56,008 bases of DNA, taken from the NCBI GenBank assembly GCA_022561875.1, contig JADFQJ010000016.1, positions 1 through 56,008 of the forward strand. The letters are read 5' to 3'. The notes below the pieces were generated by a model. The model had not been told where the DNA came from. It saw only the letters and a program-made list of their open reading frames with translations, and did no database searches. The position numbers were made by a program, and so were the translations under genes. This document shows, piece after piece, positions 1 to 7,401 of the stretch (position 1 is the stretch's first letter; every line of letters starts with the position of its first letter). The stretch comes from Bacteroidota bacterium (GTDB lineage Bacteria > Bacteroidota > Bacteroidia > Bacteroidales > VadinHA17).

Positions 1-503
1 ACAAAATAAAAAAACAGCCCAACACAGCAGCCACACCGAAAAAAGACCCCATAAAAAAACAAAATATTTTTGGTCTGTGGTATAAAAATAACGTCATTGC
101 GTTGGACAGGAAATTTGCCCTACAGTTTATAATCGAGTAGGCTGCCCCGCCAGTAAACACTGACGGGGAGAACCTCTCCCCGATACACTACGTTACGGGG
201 CAGGCACACCACCGTATCCCGCTGAGCGGGACAGGCTGTACGGTTCTCGTATACGGCGGTTTTTTTAACGCGTAGTAAAATTGTCTTTTTAGCATGGCGA
301 CTACTCAGTATTCCGTAATACCTGATTTTGACAAAGCCCTTTGGCAATATATGCATGCAAAAACGTCGCAAGAACTCTACTCCGGGCAGTGTTGCAGGCT
401 TATTTTTACCATTATTTCTGTAGTCTTTGTAGTAGAAGCTAATGAGGTATAAACGGATAAATAATAAATTTTGAAGCGGAATCGCTGATTTTTTTCTTAA
501 CCC
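1..503. other. Intergenic region upstream of rpmH, hairpin-rich
   Basis: No gene can be supported here. The minus-strand reading frame across 120-551 has no recognisable domain and its composition follows the hairpins. The segment 140-270 is richer in G+C than its surroundings and holds several inverted repeats, including a short one around 217-230. The first 120 bases are A-rich and show nothing I recognise. Confidence 0.6.
145..182. repeat. Two overlapping, mutually exclusive hairpins
   Basis: Bases 145-154 (CCCCGCCAGT) can pair with 159-168 (ACTGACGGGG) with one mismatch around a 4-base loop. Bases 164-171 (CGGGGAGA) can instead pair perfectly with 175-182 (TCTCCCCG) around the loop ACC. 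The CGGGG segment is shared, so only one can form at a time. Neither is followed by a T-run, so they do not look like simple terminators. Whether they act as RNA or DNA is unknown. Confidence 0.55.
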
Positions 504-534
504 TTTGTATAAAATAAAGAAAGTGTTAATTTTG
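504..534 (+). promoter_or_regulatory. Bacteroidota-type promoter of rpmH
   Basis: TTTG at 504-507 and TAATTTTG at 527-534 are separated by exactly 19 bases. This matches the Bacteroidota primary sigma factor consensus (TTTG, 19-21 bases, TAnnTTTG) at all defined positions. Transcription would start near 541, about 40 bases before the rpmH start codon. Confidence 0.8.
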
Positions 535-579
535 CAACTCCAAATAATCAAGCACCATATACTTTAACAATAAATTATT

Positions 580-738
580 ATGAAACGTACTTTTCAACCA
601 TCAAACAGAAAAAGAAAAAACAAACACGGATTCAGGGAAAGAATGTCAACGCCGGGCGGAAAGAGCGTAATAAGAACCAGAAGAGCTAGAGGCAGGAAAA
701 AGCTTTCTGTTTCTGACGAACCAAGGCATAAAGTGTAA
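580..738 (+). CDS. rpmH: 50S ribosomal protein L34
   Basis: This 52-residue, very basic protein is the large-subunit ribosomal protein L34. It begins [19 protein letters not shown] and continues through [10 protein letters not shown] and [13 protein letters not shown], the classic L34 pattern that binds 23S rRNA. The length matches the Bacteroidota family (about 50-53 residues). It is preceded by a consensus promoter at 504-534 and followed by a strong terminator at 763-795, so it is probably transcribed alone. No rnpA or dnaA gene is visible beside it, unlike the gammaproteobacterial arrangement. The gene is small and easily missed, but identification is essentially certain. Confidence 0.97.
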   Translation: MKRTFQPSNRKRKNKHGFRERMSTPGGKSVIRTRRARGRKKLSVSDEPRHKV

Positions 739-762
739 CTCTATACAACTAATCTATAGAAC

Positions 763-795
763 AAAAAGTAAAGGTTTACCCTTTACTTTTTTTTT
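763..795 (+). terminator. Rho-independent terminator of rpmH
   Basis: Perfect 12-bp stem: AAAAAGTAAAGG at 763-774 pairs with CCTTTACTTTTT at 780-791 around a 5-base loop, and the stem runs into a T-tract to 795. It lies 24 bases after the rpmH stop codon. Confidence 0.85.
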
Positions 796-857
796 GCACC
801 TGTGTTTCTTATACAATATAATAACCCTACCTTCATCCATTGAAATCCTGAAGTTTG

Positions 858-1970
858 ATGAAAAACATAATACTATCAACCGAACTGCCTGAAAATCTTA
901 AAACCATCGTTGAGAAGGTGTTCCGGCAGGAACGGATCACTGATGAAGAGGGGCTTTATTTATTTGAGAAAGCCGGTCTGGGATTGCTGGGGGTACTGGC
1001 AAGTTTTATCAGGGAAAAGAAAAATGGGAACCGGGTCTGTTTTAACCGGAATTTCCATATTGAACCTACTAATATTTGCATTTATAACTGCCGTTTCTGC
1101 TCGTACAGAAGAAAAACAGATGAAAAAGGAGCCTGGGAATACAGTCTGGATGAGATCCTTTCGAAAGTGAGTGAATACCGAAGCAAACCTGTCACCGAGG
1201 TACATATCGTTGGCGGGGTGCATCCGAAAAGAGACATGCACTATTACGGCAATATGATCAGAAAGATCAAAGAGATATTGCCCCGGGTACATGTAAAAGC
1301 ATTCACTGCCATCGAGCTTGATTTTATGATAAAAAAATCAAGGATGACACTCGATGAAGGGCTGAAAAAGCTTAAGGAATACGGACTGGATTCAATTCCC
1401 GGTGGCGGAGCCGAAATCTTCAGAAAAAGTATCCGGGAAAAAATCTGCGATGAAAAATCATCCACCCTGGAATGGCTAAAAATTCATGAAACGGCACACA
1501 AAAACAGTATCCCCTCGAATGCCACTATGCTTTACGGTCATATTGAGAATTATTCAGACAGGATCGATCATCTTTCGCAACTCCGGCAATTGCAGGATAA
1601 AACCGGTGGGTTCAATACATTCATCCCGTTGAAATACAGGAGGGCGAACAATGAATTATCCGTTATTGGTGAAGTAACAACACTGGAAGACCTGCGGAAT
1701 TTCGCAGTTTCAAGGATCTATCTTGATAACTTCCCCCATATTAAATCATACTGGCCTATGATCGGGAGAGATACAACCCAACTTTCCCTTTCTTTCGGTG
1801 TGGATGATATCGATGGCACTATCGATGACAGTACAAAAATATATTCGATGGCCGGAGCAGATGATAAAACACCGGCACTTTCCACCGATCAGCTCGTAAC
1901 ACTCATCCATGAGTCCGGAAAAACCGCGGCTGAAAGAGATACTCTCTATAATATAATCCGGGAATATTAG
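858..1970 (+). CDS. mqnE: Aminodeoxyfutalosine synthase (radical SAM)
   Basis: A 370-residue radical SAM enzyme of the futalosine pathway to menaquinone. MqnE joins 3-[(1-carboxyvinyl)oxy]benzoate and S-adenosylmethionine to give aminodeoxyfutalosine. The cluster-binding CxxxCxxC motif is CIYNCRFC (Cys74, Cys78, Cys81). Other family signatures are EVHIVGGVHP, HVKAFTAIELDF, SIPGGGAEIF, ATMLYGHIE and DDIDGT. The IVGG-type motif and the AGADD region favour MqnE over its relative MqnC. I place the start at the ATG at 858; a TTG immediately upstream (855) is possible. No other mqn gene is in the window, which is common since these genes are often scattered. It implies that this organism makes menaquinone by the futalosine route. 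Confidence 0.93.
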   Translation: MKNIILSTELPENLKTIVEKVFRQERITDEEGLYLFEKAGLGLLGVLASFIREKKNGNRVCFNRNFHIEPTNICIYNCRFCSYRRKTDEKGAWEYSLDEILSKVSEYRSKPVTEVHIVGGVHPKRDMHYYGNMIRKIKEILPRVHVKAFTAIELDFMIKKSRMTLDEGLKKLKEYGLDSIPGGGAEIFRKSIREKICDEKSSTLEWLKIHETAHKNSIPSNATMLYGHIENYSDRIDHLSQLRQLQDKTGGFNTFIPLKYRRANNELSVIGEVTTLEDLRNFAVSRIYLDNFPHIKSYWPMIGRDTTQLSLSFGVDDIDGTIDDSTKIYSMAGADDKTPALSTDQLVTLIHESGKTAAERDTLYNIIREY

Positions 1971-2046
1971 AATAATGGAATGGTGGAATGATGGAAGAAT
2001 GAAGAAGAGTTGAGTAGTTGAGTAAGGTGAGTGGGTGAGTAAGGAA
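1971..2046 (+). repeat. Degenerate word-repeat tract downstream of mqnE
   Basis: Directly after the mqnE stop codon lies a tract of imperfect short words: GGAATGGTGGAATGATGG, then GTTGAGTAGTTGAGTAAGG, then GTGAGTGGGTGAGTAAGG. The same vocabulary recurs in other gaps: 2992-3060, and in reverse complement at 15898-15934. It is not coding by any recognisable similarity. Confidence 0.7.
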
Positions 2047-2154
2047 GAGGAAGAGAATAATGAAAGTATTTCATATGACTTTTACTTACTCTCTGAGAAA
2101 ATATCAGCATATAATTTTATATTTGCCTTTACGTTTATTATACTAAATGGAATC

Positions 2155-2991
2155 ATGAAATTTCTGAATTTTCTGATCAGTAAAGTTTTCTTTAAAAACC
2201 TTTCTCTTGCAGTATTAATTGCGGGGGGATTTATTTTGGGAAGTCTCCTTTTCCTTCAAATATATACAAATCATGGACAGGCCAGACAAGTACCGGACTT
2301 CCGGGGGATGAACCTCGAAGAAATTGAGAAAACTGCAAGGAAACACAAGCTTCAATTTATTATTATCGACTCAATTTATTCTCAGCAGGTTGAAAAGGGA
2401 CATGTAGTCTACCATAATCCTGAACCGGGTTTTAAAGTAAAGAAAAACCGCAAAATATTTCTGACAATCAATGCTATAAAACCCGAGATGATAAGTGTGC
2501 CTGATGTTGTGGGGTTGTCTCTAAGGCAAGCCAGGGCATTGCTTCAAACCAGCGGATTTATCATCGGGAAGTTGAGTTTTGTTCCCGACCTGGCAATAAA
2601 TAACGTCCTCAAACAAAAAAATAATGGTGTTGAAATTGAAGAGGGTGATTCACTGAAAAAAAATGCAGTTATTGACCTGGTTCTGGGTAAAGGTCTGAGC
2701 AACCAAAAGACCCTTGTTCCCAGAGTGATATCTCTTGATCTTGAAACTGCCAAACAGAAAATATTAGGATCTTCTATGAATCTGGGCGCTTTTACCTTTG
2801 ATGAAACAATTGAAAATGAAAAGGATTCGATAACATCATTTATCTGGAAACAAAATCCTGAATATACCGAGGATTACCGTATTCCTTTGGGATCAGCAAT
2901 GTATATCTGGCTGACTGTCGACTCGGCCAAACTCCCTCAGCCAAACACAACAACTGTGGAATTGGAGCTGGATAGTGGAAAAATGGAATGA
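2155..2991 (+). CDS. PASTA domain-containing membrane protein
   Basis: A 278-residue protein with a short cytoplasmic N-terminus, one membrane segment (about residues 16-37) and three PASTA repeats (about 45-107, 114-180 and 186-256). Typical PASTA openings are visible, such as QVPDFRGMNLEEI, SVPDVVGLSLRQA and LVPRVISLDLETA. PASTA domains are usually extracytoplasmic and bind peptidoglycan or act as protein-contact modules in penicillin-binding proteins and Ser/Thr kinases. Here no enzymatic domain is attached, as in the stand-alone PASTA proteins of Bacteroidota. I chose ATG 2155 because the upstream in-frame extension to 2035 overlaps repeat sequence and lacks PASTA character. It follows mqnE by a repeat tract and is probably involved in the cell envelope; the partner is unknown. 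Confidence 0.85.
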   Translation: MKFLNFLISKVFFKNLSLAVLIAGGFILGSLLFLQIYTNHGQARQVPDFRGMNLEEIEKTARKHKLQFIIIDSIYSQQVEKGHVVYHNPEPGFKVKKNRKIFLTINAIKPEMISVPDVVGLSLRQARALLQTSGFIIGKLSFVPDLAINNVLKQKNNGVEIEEGDSLKKNAVIDLVLGKGLSNQKTLVPRVISLDLETAKQKILGSSMNLGAFTFDETIENEKDSITSFIWKQNPEYTEDYRIPLGSAMYIWLTVDSAKLPQPNTTTVELELDSGKME

Positions 2992-3060
2992 TTGAATGGT
3001 GGAATGGTGGAAAATTGGGAAGAGGAGAAGAGGCGGCTGGGCGAAAAGGCGATAAAGAGA
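2992..3060 (+). repeat. Degenerate word-repeat tract after the PASTA gene
   Basis: GGAATGATTGAATGGTGG and following GGAATGGTGG/GGAAGAGGAGAAGAGG words start within the last codons and stop of the PASTA gene. They closely resemble the tract at 1971-2046. A spurious frame (2988-3251) crosses it. Confidence 0.65.
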
Positions 3061-3100
3061 AAAAATCAATCTCAAACCTTAAACATCCTGAAATTGAACT

Positions 3101-3233
3101 CGTAACACGTAACCACAGTGAAATATGCTCCTTCCCCAGTGAAATACTTTCGTGCCTCAAATTTAACCCCGGCACGGTCATTCTTCCCTGCGGGGCAGGC
3201 AGGGCAGGCGTCGCATTTCACGTGGCAAGCCCG
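3101..3233 (+). repeat. Bipartite dispersed repeat, copy A (long spacer)
   Basis: A 31-base block (3101-3131, beginning CGTAACACGTAACCACAGTG) and a 24-base block (3210-3233, beginning GTCGCATTTCACGTGG) are both found, identical but reverse-complemented, at 29508-29565. In this copy the blocks are 78 bases apart; in the other they are 3 bases apart. The spacer here contains a G+C-rich stretch around 3187-3209 (GCGGGGCAGGCAGGGCAGG). It lies in the gap before the T9SS gene at 3256. Confidence 0.85.
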
Positions 3234-3255
3234 AAACTCGTAACATTTTGAAATA

Positions 3256-5157
3256 ATGGAATATTCCAAAACAACTACGTATTATCCTGAAAAACCACAT
3301 TTAATACATATAATCAGTATAATTACTTTTTTTATATTGTTTGGCAATGAAACTCCGGCCCAGGAAAAGCTTACAGGGTTATCAGTTAATCCTGTTTTAA
3401 TACAATATAATAAAACACACAGTAAAACTATTCATTTAAAAAGCAAGGCAACACCGGACACTTTAACTCTTCCGTTTTTTGACGATTTTTCAGTCAGCAA
3501 GATATTACCTGACCAGGATAAATGGACTGATAATAAGGTGTTTATCAACACTAAATATCCTGTTGATCCAATCTCTATCGGGGTTGCCACATTCGATGCA
3601 ATTGATAATACCGGCGCATTATACGAAGATGCCAACTCTTATAGTTTCGAAGCCGATCATCTTACATCAAAACCTATTGATCTTGATTATCCTGCTTCAG
3701 CGAATATTTACCTGAGCTTCTTTTACCAGCCAAAAGGAAAAGCTGATTCTCCGGAATACATTGATTCACTTGTGCTTGAGTTTTATTCCCCTTTGGATAC
3801 TATGTGGCACTCAATATGGTGTAAACCCGGATTTGACAGTTCCATCGTTTTCCGTCCTGAGATCATTCCTGTTACAGATGAAAAGTTCTTAGTCAAAGGG
3901 TTCAGGTTCAGGTTTAAGAATTATGCCAGTCTGACAACAAATAATGATGATCCGGGCAGGGTTACTAACTGTGACCACTGGCATATAGACTATATTAAGC
4001 TGGACAGGGACAGGAACCCGGCAGATACGATCCCTGATGATGTTGCTTTCGTACGTCCCCTGCAATCTTTGCTAACAACTTACGAATCAATGCCCTGGGA
4101 TCATTTCCGTAATGCTTTTCTGTTTGAAATGGGCGGGAAAATACCCATCTGGTACAAGAATAATGATGACCTTGTCAGGAACGTGACCCGGGAATTCCGG
4201 ATCACTGATGTTTATGAGAATTCGGTGGTTCATTCTTATACCGGCGGGGCTGCTAATATCGATCCCCGGGAGGTTATTAATTATGAATCGGGATTGTTCT
4301 ACACATTTAATACTACCGGTCCCGATTCAGCACTGTTTGAGATTAAAAGTTACCTGATCACGGATGATTTTGATGAGAAAGGAAATGATACTGTAATTTA
4401 TTTACAGAAATTCAATAATTATTTTGCTTACGATGATGGTTCTGCTGAAGCAGGATGGGGTATTGGCAATGGTGAAGCGGCATACCAGTTTAATGCATAC
4501 ATACCAGATTCGCTCAGGGCTATTCAAATGTATTTTAACCAGTCTTTTAATAGCGGCAACAAAATAAGTTTTACTCTGAAGGTCTGGGAAGATAATGAAG
4601 GCAAACCCGGCAACCTGCTTTACAGTCAACCCGGTGAAGTACCCGTATACAGTGATAGTCTGAACCGGTTTATTACCTATACGCTTGATACGGCAATATA
4701 TGTCTCAGGATTATTCTATATTGGATGGGAACAAAATCTTAATACCTCTTTAAATGTTGGTTTCGATTTTAATCGTGTAAGCAATAATAAATTGTTTTAT
4801 ACTGATGTTGTTGATCAGCAAAAGTTATGGATCCAATCTGCAATAGCCGGCACGTTAATGATGCGTCCGGTTGTTGGGATGTCCATTATAACAAGCACCT
4901 TTCCTGAAGCATCTCCCATATCCATAATGGTCTATCCGAATCCCGCAAAAGATTTTATCAATATTTCCGTTCCCGGCGAAACCGGTTTTTCGGAATTTAC
5001 CATTTCAATCTTCAATATATATGGAAAGCTGGTTTTTACATCCGGTAATTTTATCAATAGGATATCTGTTGAAAGATTCGATCCTGGTATATATTTTGTC
5101 AGGATAACTAATCATGGTATGCATGTTGGATCAGCAAAATTTATTCACATTCGTTAA
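3256..5157 (+). CDS. Secreted protein with T9SS type A sorting domain
   Basis: A 633-residue exported protein of unknown function. A hydrophobic signal segment lies at about residues 16-36, ending near TPAQE. The body contains beta-rich, jelly-roll-like sequence (for example LYLSFFYQPKG-type strands around residue 155 and a GWGIGN-containing region around 400). The last roughly 80 residues form a type A C-terminal sorting domain: VYPNPAKDFINIS, IFNIYGKLVF and FDPGIYFVRI. Such domains direct outer-membrane translocation by the type IX secretion system and surface attachment or release. No catalytic motif is evident. It is followed after 17 bases by the pseudouridine synthase gene, so the two may be cotranscribed. 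The family role (adhesin, enzyme or structural) is not determinable. Confidence 0.85.
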   Translation: MEYSKTTTYYPEKPHLIHIISIITFFILFGNETPAQEKLTGLSVNPVLIQYNKTHSKTIHLKSKATPDTLTLPFFDDFSVSKILPDQDKWTDNKVFINTKYPVDPISIGVATFDAIDNTGALYEDANSYSFEADHLTSKPIDLDYPASANIYLSFFYQPKGKADSPEYIDSLVLEFYSPLDTMWHSIWCKPGFDSSIVFRPEIIPVTDEKFLVKGFRFRFKNYASLTTNNDDPGRVTNCDHWHIDYIKLDRDRNPADTIPDDVAFVRPLQSLLTTYESMPWDHFRNAFLFEMGGKIPIWYKNNDDLVRNVTREFRITDVYENSVVHSYTGGAANIDPREVINYESGLFYTFNTTGPDSALFEIKSYLITDDFDEKGNDTVIYLQKFNNYFAYDDGSAEAGWGIGNGEAAYQFNAYIPDSLRAIQMYFNQSFNSGNKISFTLKVWEDNEGKPGNLLYSQPGEVPVYSDSLNRFITYTLDTAIYVSGLFYIGWEQNLNTSLNVGFDFNRVSNNKLFYTDVVDQQKLWIQSAIAGTLMMRPVVGMSIITSTFPEASPISIMVYPNPAKDFINISVPGETGFSEFTISIFNIYGKLVFTSGNFINRISVERFDPGIYFVRITNHGMHVGSAKFIHIR

Positions 5158-5174
5158 ACTGACCTGGTAACATA

Positions 5175-6203
5175 ATGTCCGAAACCGATAACAGAAATGA
5201 TCGCGAGGAAATGTTTGAACATTTCCGTTTTGAAGTTGATAAAGGCCAGAGTTCGTTACGTATTGATAAATTCCTGGTAAATAAACTTGAAAGTATATCC
5301 CGCAACAGGATACATAATGCTGCCGATGCAGGCAATATCCTTGTAAACGATAAACCTGTCAAGTCAAATTACAAAGTAAAACCTGATGATACCATAAGTA
5401 TTTTCATGTCTTACCCCCCAAAGGAAATTGAAATTGTTCCTGAAAACATCCCCCTGAATATAATCTATGAGGACGACCATCTTTTAGTGCTTAACAAGGA
5501 GGCCGGAATGGTTGTTCATCCCGGTCATGGGAATTTCGATGGAACACTGGTTAATGCTCTCTGTTATCATTTCAAAGACCTCCCGCTTTTCCAGTCGGGT
5601 GAAATAAGAGCAGGACTGGTACACAGGCTCGACAAAAACACCAGCGGTCTTCTGGTTATTGCTAAAACTGATCTGGTACACAATAAACTTGCCAAACAAT
5701 TTTTTAACAGAACCATAATACGAAAATACCTTGCAATAATATGGGGGGAGCCCAATCAGGATGAGGGCACAATTACAGGACATATTGGCCGGAATCCAAA
5801 AGACCGGGTTAAAATGTATGTTTTTCCTGACGGTTCTTATGGAAAACATGCCGTTACTCATTACAAAGTACTGGAACACCTTGGATACTTAAGTCTTGTG
5901 GAATGCAGACTTGACACAGGACGTACACATCAGATACGTGTCCATTTCCAGTATATCAAGCATCCGCTTTTCAACGATCCTGACTATGGTGGCGACAGGA
6001 TCCTCAAGGGAACAACATTTTCGAAGTATAAACAATTTGTACAGAATTGCTTCAAGATACTTCCCAGGCAGGCATTACATGCGCAATCACTCGAATTCAT
6101 TCATCCTGCAACAGGAGAGCATATGGTATTCGATTCAAACCTGCCGGATGATATGAAAATGGTTATTGAAAAATGGAAAGAATATATTGAAAACCGGCGG
6201 TAA
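5175..6203 (+). CDS. rluD: RluD-type 23S rRNA pseudouridine synthase
   Basis: A 342-residue pseudouridine synthase of the RluA/RluD family. An S4 RNA-binding domain spans about residues 25-80 (SSLRIDKFLVNKL onward). The catalytic motif HRLDKNTSG is at 150-158, with Asp153 the expected nucleophile. TGRTHQIRVH, the conserved C-terminal signature, is present near 240. The S4 domain plus length fit RluD, which modifies helix 69 of 23S rRNA, better than RluA, but substrate cannot be proven from sequence. It follows the T9SS gene closely and precedes ddl, an association seen in several Bacteroidota. It differs from the second synthase in this window (31261-31938), which lacks the S4 domain. Confidence 0.92.
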   Translation: MSETDNRNDREEMFEHFRFEVDKGQSSLRIDKFLVNKLESISRNRIHNAADAGNILVNDKPVKSNYKVKPDDTISIFMSYPPKEIEIVPENIPLNIIYEDDHLLVLNKEAGMVVHPGHGNFDGTLVNALCYHFKDLPLFQSGEIRAGLVHRLDKNTSGLLVIAKTDLVHNKLAKQFFNRTIIRKYLAIIWGEPNQDEGTITGHIGRNPKDRVKMYVFPDGSYGKHAVTHYKVLEHLGYLSLVECRLDTGRTHQIRVHFQYIKHPLFNDPDYGGDRILKGTTFSKYKQFVQNCFKILPRQALHAQSLEFIHPATGEHMVFDSNLPDDMKMVIEKWKEYIENRR

Positions 6204-6335
6204 TGTACAACGAAGCTTCTGCCTCGTTGTAACATTGTCATTTCACCATTGATATAACAGTGTAGAATTATCAGAATAAAAATTTGTTCTTACCTTTAAG
6301 GAGATTAATTGTTTTATTTCATTAGTTACAAATAG

Positions 6336-7337
6336 ATGAAAAAGAACATTGCCGTGATAGCCGGGGGAAATTCTTCAGAATTTCCGGTATCAATCCGCAG
6401 TGCCGGTCAGATTGCAGGAGAACTCGACCCGGATAAATACAATGTTTATAAAATTATCGTTAAAGGAACCGACTGGACTCTTGAGGAAGATGAGACCGGA
6501 CAGATACCTGTGGATAAGAATGACTTTTCCTGTGATACTTCTGAAGGCAAGCTGAAATTTGATTGTGCGCTGATCACTATTCACGGCACTCCCGGAGAAG
6601 ATGGTAAATTACAGGGGTATTTCGAATCACTGGATATCCCATACACAACCTCAGGAATCCTGGCTTCTTCACTAACTTTCAACAAAAAAGCAACCAAATT
6701 GTTCCTGAACCAATTTGGGATCCTTTCGCCCGCATCCGTATATCTTAACAAAGGGGAATCTTTCGAGACAGAAACGATTATTTACAAACTTGGCCTTCCG
6801 GTTTTCGTAAAGCCCAACCAGAGCGGCTCCAGTTTTGGTATTACAAAAGTAAATAATGCCAACTTGCTTAAGAAAGCAATTAACCATGCATTTGAAGAAG
6901 ATGATGAAATAATTATCGAAGAATTTATTGAGGGCACTGAAGTAACATGTGGACTGCTTAAAACAGCAAGCAAAGAGGTTATTCTCCCTTTGTGTGAGAT
7001 ATTAAGTAAGAACGAATTTTTCGATTACGAGGCTAAATACACTCCTTCAAAAGCCGATGAGATAATACCGGCCCGGATTCCTCAAGATAAAACAAAAGAA
7101 TGCCAGACTCTTGCTTTATATATCTACTCGGTTGTCGGATGCCGGGGAATTGTAAGGATAGATTTTATACTGTCCGGCGAGAAGTTCTACTTCCTTGAGA
7201 TTAATACTATTCCCGGCATGAGCGCTGAAAGCATTGTCCCTAAGATGGCAAGGGAATATGGTATTAACCTGAAAGAACTATTTACTTTGGTTATCGAAGA
7301 TGCTTTTACACGTCATCAAAAAGGAACTGTATCATAA
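6336..7337 (+). CDS. ddl: D-alanine--D-alanine ligase
   Basis: A 333-residue ATP-grasp enzyme that makes the D-Ala-D-Ala dipeptide for peptidoglycan precursors in the cytoplasm. Family marks include IAGGNSSEFPVSI at the N-terminus with the conserved Glu15, HGTPGEDGKLQGY around residue 84, LPVFVKPNQSGSSFGI (ATP-binding Lys) near 155, EEFIEGTEVTCG near 196 and the C-terminal metal-binding FLEINTIPGMS. Length is normal for the family. It stands 132 bases after the pseudouridine synthase gene and is convergent with gcvP. Nothing about it is unusual. Confidence 0.95.
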   Translation: MKKNIAVIAGGNSSEFPVSIRSAGQIAGELDPDKYNVYKIIVKGTDWTLEEDETGQIPVDKNDFSCDTSEGKLKFDCALITIHGTPGEDGKLQGYFESLDIPYTTSGILASSLTFNKKATKLFLNQFGILSPASVYLNKGESFETETIIYKLGLPVFVKPNQSGSSFGITKVNNANLLKKAINHAFEEDDEIIIEEFIEGTEVTCGLLKTASKEVILPLCEILSKNEFFDYEAKYTPSKADEIIPARIPQDKTKECQTLALYIYSVVGCRGIVRIDFILSGEKFYFLEINTIPGMSAESIVPKMAREYGINLKELFTLVIEDAFTRHQKGTVS

Positions 7338-7401
7338 AGATAGGTGCTGGCTTATAGCTTGTAGCTTGCAGTTAAACTTAACCCTGTCAGACACTATCAC
7401 C

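Noticed and set aside
120-551. 143-codon minus-strand frame upstream of rpmH
   Set aside because: No domain or family resemblance, composition follows G+C-rich hairpins, and it would cover the rpmH promoter on the other strand.
2988-3251. Plus-strand 87-codon frame after the PASTA gene
   Set aside because: It translates the degenerate word repeats and the bipartite repeat; no conserved protein character.
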